A stretch of DNA of 64,000 bases from Lactuca virosa (Eukaryota > Streptophyta > Magnoliopsida > Asterales > Asteraceae): the NCBI GenBank assembly GCA_928212115.1, contig CAKMRJ010005745.1:214675549-214739548 (forward strand), written 5' to 3'. Shown in pieces: positions 60,042-64,000 of this stretch. The notes beneath the pieces were generated by a model, which did not search any database, was not told the DNA's origin, and saw only the letters and a list, made by a program, of their open reading frames with translations. Positions within the stretch are counted from its first letter, which is position 1, and each line of letters opens with the position of its first letter. The translations under genes and the position numbers were made by a program.

Positions 60042-61256
60042 ATGATCCAAAACTAAGGCCCAAACCAAAACAAAATCCCAACACAATAATGTCCATAAAA
60101 CCATCAATGGCCCACTTTTCCAAATTGGGCCCGAACCCTTCTAATGGACCTTATTCTAAAGCCCAATATTCTCCTTAGTCAATAATCCTGACCCCAATTG
60201 GACCACGAAGGCCCACAACAACCTAATCCAAGAATTGGCCCAAAGCGAGGCCCACAATGTGAAGTCCATTTCTATATTGGGCCACAAGGCCCAATAGCCC
60301 CAACTATTCCAATTTTGGCCCAAGATACATCCAGGCCCAACAAACAGCAAGTCCAGGCCCAAAACCATTAGGGCCCAAAGGTCTGAAGTCTACTAAGGCC
60401 CGAGTCCTCCTGAAAGCGTACGCCCAACGTACCTCTTGTGTACGCTTAGCGTACTGGGCAAAAGGGTTGTACGTGCATCGTACTACATTGTACGCCCAAC
60501 GTACAAACGGCTAATGCACAAAATCCCTTAAGTGCTTAATGCTTCAAACCAAGGGACCAAATTACAGATCTGAGCTGTACATAACGTCTTAATCCATAAA
60601 GTCACTGACTTGGTGACTTATATGACCCGCATGAGCCCAAAATCAAAGTATAACAATCTACTTCCATGAAAATGACCATAACTCTTGCATGAATCCATTA
60701 AGACCTCCAAGATGGCAACTTTGTGCCTTAGGCACTTAGTTAGCACCAAGGGTGGCAAACCTAAGCCTAAAAACGGATTTGGAACCACAAAGCTCCATTA
60801 TTGGGACCAAAAAGATCCAAAAACTCAACATAATAGATATAAGCATTCAATGGTCAAGTTCAGAACTTTATACCTTCATCAAGCTGAAAATGAGTCACAA
60901 AAGCCAGATCCATAAGCTTCTTCTTGATCTCCATCTTTGCATCCAACTCCGCCTTCTTGAAAATGGGCCAAACACTCCAAAAATGGACTCCATAAGCTCA
61001 AAATGCCACCATGTATAGTATAAGACGATTTCTAGGGTTTAGAGGGGTGGAGGCTGAAGATATTAGGGTTAGGTTATGAGATAAGGAGTTTAAATACGGT
61101 CCAACACCCTAAAATAGGGTTCTGATCTGACTGGAGTACGCTCAGCGTACATATGGTACGCCCAGCGTACTCCGAGGAACATTCGCGACCCTCCTGGTCA
61201 GTACGCCCAGCGTACTACCTTCTTTGCTATTACGCCCCGCGTACACTTTGTGTACG
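60042..61256 (-). repeat. 5' LTR of element 3, second part (truncated)
   Basis: Resumes the element 3 LTR at the base after the CCAGT duplication and follows the left LTR to the last GTAC palindrome cluster (61135-61256). It stops there; about 360 bases of LTR end are missing. Confidence 0.87.
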
Positions 61257-62799
61257 TGTCGCAACTAGCATTTTTGCTAGGAAATTCTACTCTCATTTAA
61301 TCATTCACCTAGTGTAATAACTTGTACTCAAAGAGAATATCATACTCTATGCTCATTCAAATACATCTCATGTGTTCAACTAAGGGCTGAAAACCTTAGA
61401 AATCCCGGTTCAAGTTCATTATGAACTAGGACTCTCCTATTGGACCTAATGGACAAATAAACATTCAACTATACTACTTTAGGCCTTAGAATCCTAATTG
61501 GGCTCTAAATGGACCATATTCATAAAACTTTAGCATTTTGGGCCATAACGGCCTAAAATAATCCATTTTATCCCTATTAGGCCTTGTTGGGCCATAACAA
61601 TTTCAATAGCCCTAGTGGGCCATAAACTCCACTCCTTTTATTCTAATGGGCCGTGAACTCCCATAACGGGGCCCAATGGGTTGAGAGCCAATTATTTGGG
61701 CCACATAGGATCATGACCAAGCATGTAAGGCCCAAGCTACTCATCCTACCTCTCTTCTTAGCCTCTCTCGGCCCAACTATGTAAAAAAAGGAGAAAATGA
61801 TTAATTAATCTAATGCATGAGACCTCATTTTTATTTAGAGGGTAACCAAGCTATTACCCACCATAACAATGCCTTCTCATATCTCCATCAAAATCCCCTC
61901 TTTTTCCTTCTTCTTCTTACTCTCACTCTCGGCCAAACCACCCTTCTCACCATCTCATTTCTTTCAAAAATCTCTTAAGAAACTCTCTCTAAAACTTCCT
62001 TCCTTCTCCCAATTTTCAAAGATGTTGAGGTGTGTTCAAGGAGTTTATCAAAAATCATAATTTCTTGGTAAGTCCACTACATCCCAAGTTATATACTTCA
62101 TTCTTATGTTAGATCACTCCTTCTAAACATTGTTTGGATCATATTCCTGAAATCTTCATAAACTCGAGATCTACTCAAGGAAGGCTTGCTAAAGCCGAAA
62201 CCTCTCTCTTATCTTCAACAAACCGAGAAAAAACAAGCAAGGTGAGTTCATACCCCCTTGTTTTCGTGTTTAACATGTTTTTGGGGGAGAATACAAGTAT
62301 TTATGTGTATATCTATGTATTTATGCATGTTATGTGTGATTTTCTTGGTTATTCTTGTGAAAATGTGGAAAAGCTTGACATGTCTCGAAATCTCTAACAA
62401 AAATGGGTGTGAATCATAAAATAAAACAGACTAGTCAACATACTAACAAAGATAAAGGTTTATACATGCTTAAGATGTGAAAAACAAACAAAAATCTTGC
62501 ATAAGGATCATTTTTGACAAGTAAACAAAAGGTTGGGATAACTTTTACCACTTACGGTTTTTAAGGGTCACAAGAGTCATTTTCATTTTAAAAATGGGTC
62601 TTTATGATATTTATGACTTTAAAGGGGGCTAAAAGTAAAATGTTCGCATAATGGGCCATAATACGGGCCATTACGGTTTCCATGGGCTTAAAATGTAAAA
62701 ATCTTGATTTTTATGGATAAAATTGTCATTTGATACAAATTTGAGCTAAAAATGTAAATATGTGAATTAGGGGTTGAAGATGACACTCTAGTAGAAATT

Positions 62800-63020
62800 G
62801 GACCAAAAATATTATTTTTATAAAATTGGGCCGAAATTGTCATTTTTATGAAAAATGGGCTGAAAATGTAATTTTTGTAGAAATGGGTCGAAAACAGCAA
62901 AATTTACATATTTGGGCCAAAAATATTCATTTAGACGTATTTTGGCTCAAAATTGTTAAATTATATTTAGTTGGGCCGAAATTGTAAATATTTATGAACT
63001 TTGAGCCGAAAGTAAACTTT
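62800..63020. repeat. Degenerate repeat of AATGGGCCGAAAATGT-type units
   Basis: Five or six units of about 40 bases, each with TTGGGC(C)GAAA and an ATTTTTAT spacer. Alignment is loose. Confidence 0.55.
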
Positions 63021-63269
63021 AAACCAAAATGGGGGCCACAAATGGTCAATATTTGAATTAAGCCCATAATTTGAAGATTTAGTCTTAGGGATCTAAAGTG
63101 TCAAAATTTCCAAAATATGTGACTAAAATGTATATTTTCGGTCCAGTGGGCCAAAAGTGTCCCTATTACAAAAATTAGCTATTTTATTGTGTTGGTAAAC
63201 CTCGAGCTAAAACAAACAACGAAATAATAACGAATGGACGAAATACATCGATAACAAATTTTATTGAGC

Positions 63270-63525
63270 CCAATACTCTCGTTACATGGTCACTGGGCCT
63301 TAAGGGCCCATTTAAGTATATATTGGGCCTAATATTTTCCATGACGTGTTTATTGGGCCTTGCGGCCCATTTACATGTTAATTTGGGCCTGAACTATGGA
63401 TCACATGTTTATTGGGCCTTAGTGGTCCATTTACATGCCTATTGGGCCTAAATTACCCTTTTACATGATAATTGGGCCTTAGTGGTCCATTTACATGCTA
63501 ATTGGGCTTGGACTAAAAACACATG
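63270..63525. repeat. Minisatellite, period about 60 bp
   Basis: Repeats of ATTGGGCCTTAGTGGTCCATT followed by TACATGNTNATTGGGCC, about four to five copies, each with a GGCC/GGCC inverted pair. Probably internal to the element 4 LTR. Confidence 0.75.
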
Positions 63526-64000
63526 CTTGTGGATCTTAGCTATACCTCTACCTAATTATTGAACTTCATACATTCATATACATACCTTTGGATTTGAAAA
63601 CTTACAACATACACGTAAACATTAAACATGTGAAAAGACATAACAATCGTGAAAAGTTGAGGATCTAGTGAGACTTGTCGGTTGGCACCTTTGAGTGTAC
63701 AATCGTAGCCTGTAGTTATAATCAGAGTTTTCTGGAGGGAGAGCGGGAGTTTGTGTATAGATCTATACGGGGTGACCCCCACGCCTTAGCTGTTCGCTAC
63801 AGCTAGACTAGGCCAGTCTAGGGCGACAAACCTTACCTACATCAAAACCGGCGCCTGAAAACGCCCAAGACAGGCGAATTAGTCCTATCAAGCATGGTTG
63901 TAACGGCTCACTTTAGAGGACTAACTTCATCAAAGATTTCGGTATATTTATACAAATCTAGACAATACTAAAAACATACATACATCGATACTCGGTCTGG

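Larger units (their letters stand above)
44865..61256 (-). mobile_element. Large LTR retrotransposon (element 3, probably gypsy-type), degenerate, with nested copia insertion
   Basis: The LTR starts TGTAACGACCCAAAAATCAG and ends GAGCGTTACA. Left LTR 44865-47341 (2477 bp). Right LTR starts at 51226, is split by element 2, resumes at 60042 and is cut at 61256. Next to the right LTR is the complement of TTGGTATCAGAGCC (tRNA-iMet primer site); next to the left is a purine tract (complement of ACTCTCCCATACTT). The element therefore reads on the minus strand. The interior (47342-51225) is only 3.9 kb and has no intact pol. Long LTRs with an internal remnant like a gag knuckle region suggest gypsy, but that class call is weak. 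Confidence 0.82.
61257..64000. mobile_element. Start of a further LTR-like sequence (element 4), runs off the window
   Basis: TGTCGCAACTAGCATTTTTG begins abruptly inside the element 3 LTR at a TG, as an LTR would. GTACG just before it is the candidate target duplication. The sequence has GGGCC-rich blocks, short frames beginning near 61869 and 62134 that are probably leader-like, and a minisatellite. Without the far end the element cannot be confirmed or oriented. Confidence 0.5.

Overview
The window is plant nuclear DNA: AT-rich, with GT-AG introns, 5'-UTR introns, long microsatellites and nested retrotransposons. The protein-coding genes are eudicot in type. The abundance of ACTCGNCGAGT and GTACGCNNAGCGTAC words in the LTR elements makes me think of Asteraceae, probably Lactuca (lettuce), but that is recall and not something I could test.

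Layout. The first 26 kb is a gene-rich arm. It holds V-ATPase subunit F (minus, 1.37-3.11 kb), a small one-pass membrane protein (plus, 4.97-5.22 kb), a 5' arginase fragment with its own promoter and UTR intron (5.4-6.45 kb), a PIF/Harbinger transposase (minus, 8.46-9.38 kb), PEX19 (minus, 10.15-11.88 kb), organellar asparaginyl-tRNA synthetase (plus, 17.7-21.4 kb) and a SEC16/MAG5 COPII scaffold (minus, 21.7-26.35 kb). The last two converge tail to tail with 262 bases between stop codons. Small DNA elements fill the gaps: Tourist-like MITEs, long fold-backs, and a 1.8 kb MULE with a perfect 9-bp target duplication. A tRNA-derived SINE with a 15-bp duplication lies at 28.4 kb.

From about 29 to 44.5 kb lies what looks like one decayed MULE-type unit. 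A Ulp1-like protease pseudogene (plus) converges on a FAR1-type MULE transposase pseudogene (minus). A 350-bp hairpin lies between them, and a palindrome (AATCATATATGATT) recurs through the unit. The transposase gene is split by a gag-only copia-like retrotransposon (34.6-42.3 kb).

From 44.87 to 61.26 kb lies a minus-strand LTR element with about 2.5-kb LTRs, probably gypsy-type. Its 5' LTR was invaded by a full-length Ty1-copia element (52.13-60.04 kb, CCAGT duplications). The same LTR is cut at 61,257 by the start of a third LTR-like sequence that runs out of the window.

A cross-cutting observation: V-ATPase F, the small membrane protein, AsnRS and SEC16 each carry exactly one extra base in a short homopolymer, and the Ulp1 relic probably does too. 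Everything else in the four gene models splices in frame. This looks more like residual insertion errors in the assembly than independent gene death. I did not find a previously undescribed functional system. The best candidates for a second look are the palindrome-rich MULE/Ulp1 unit with its hairpin, and the clustered palindromes in two unrelated LTR families.
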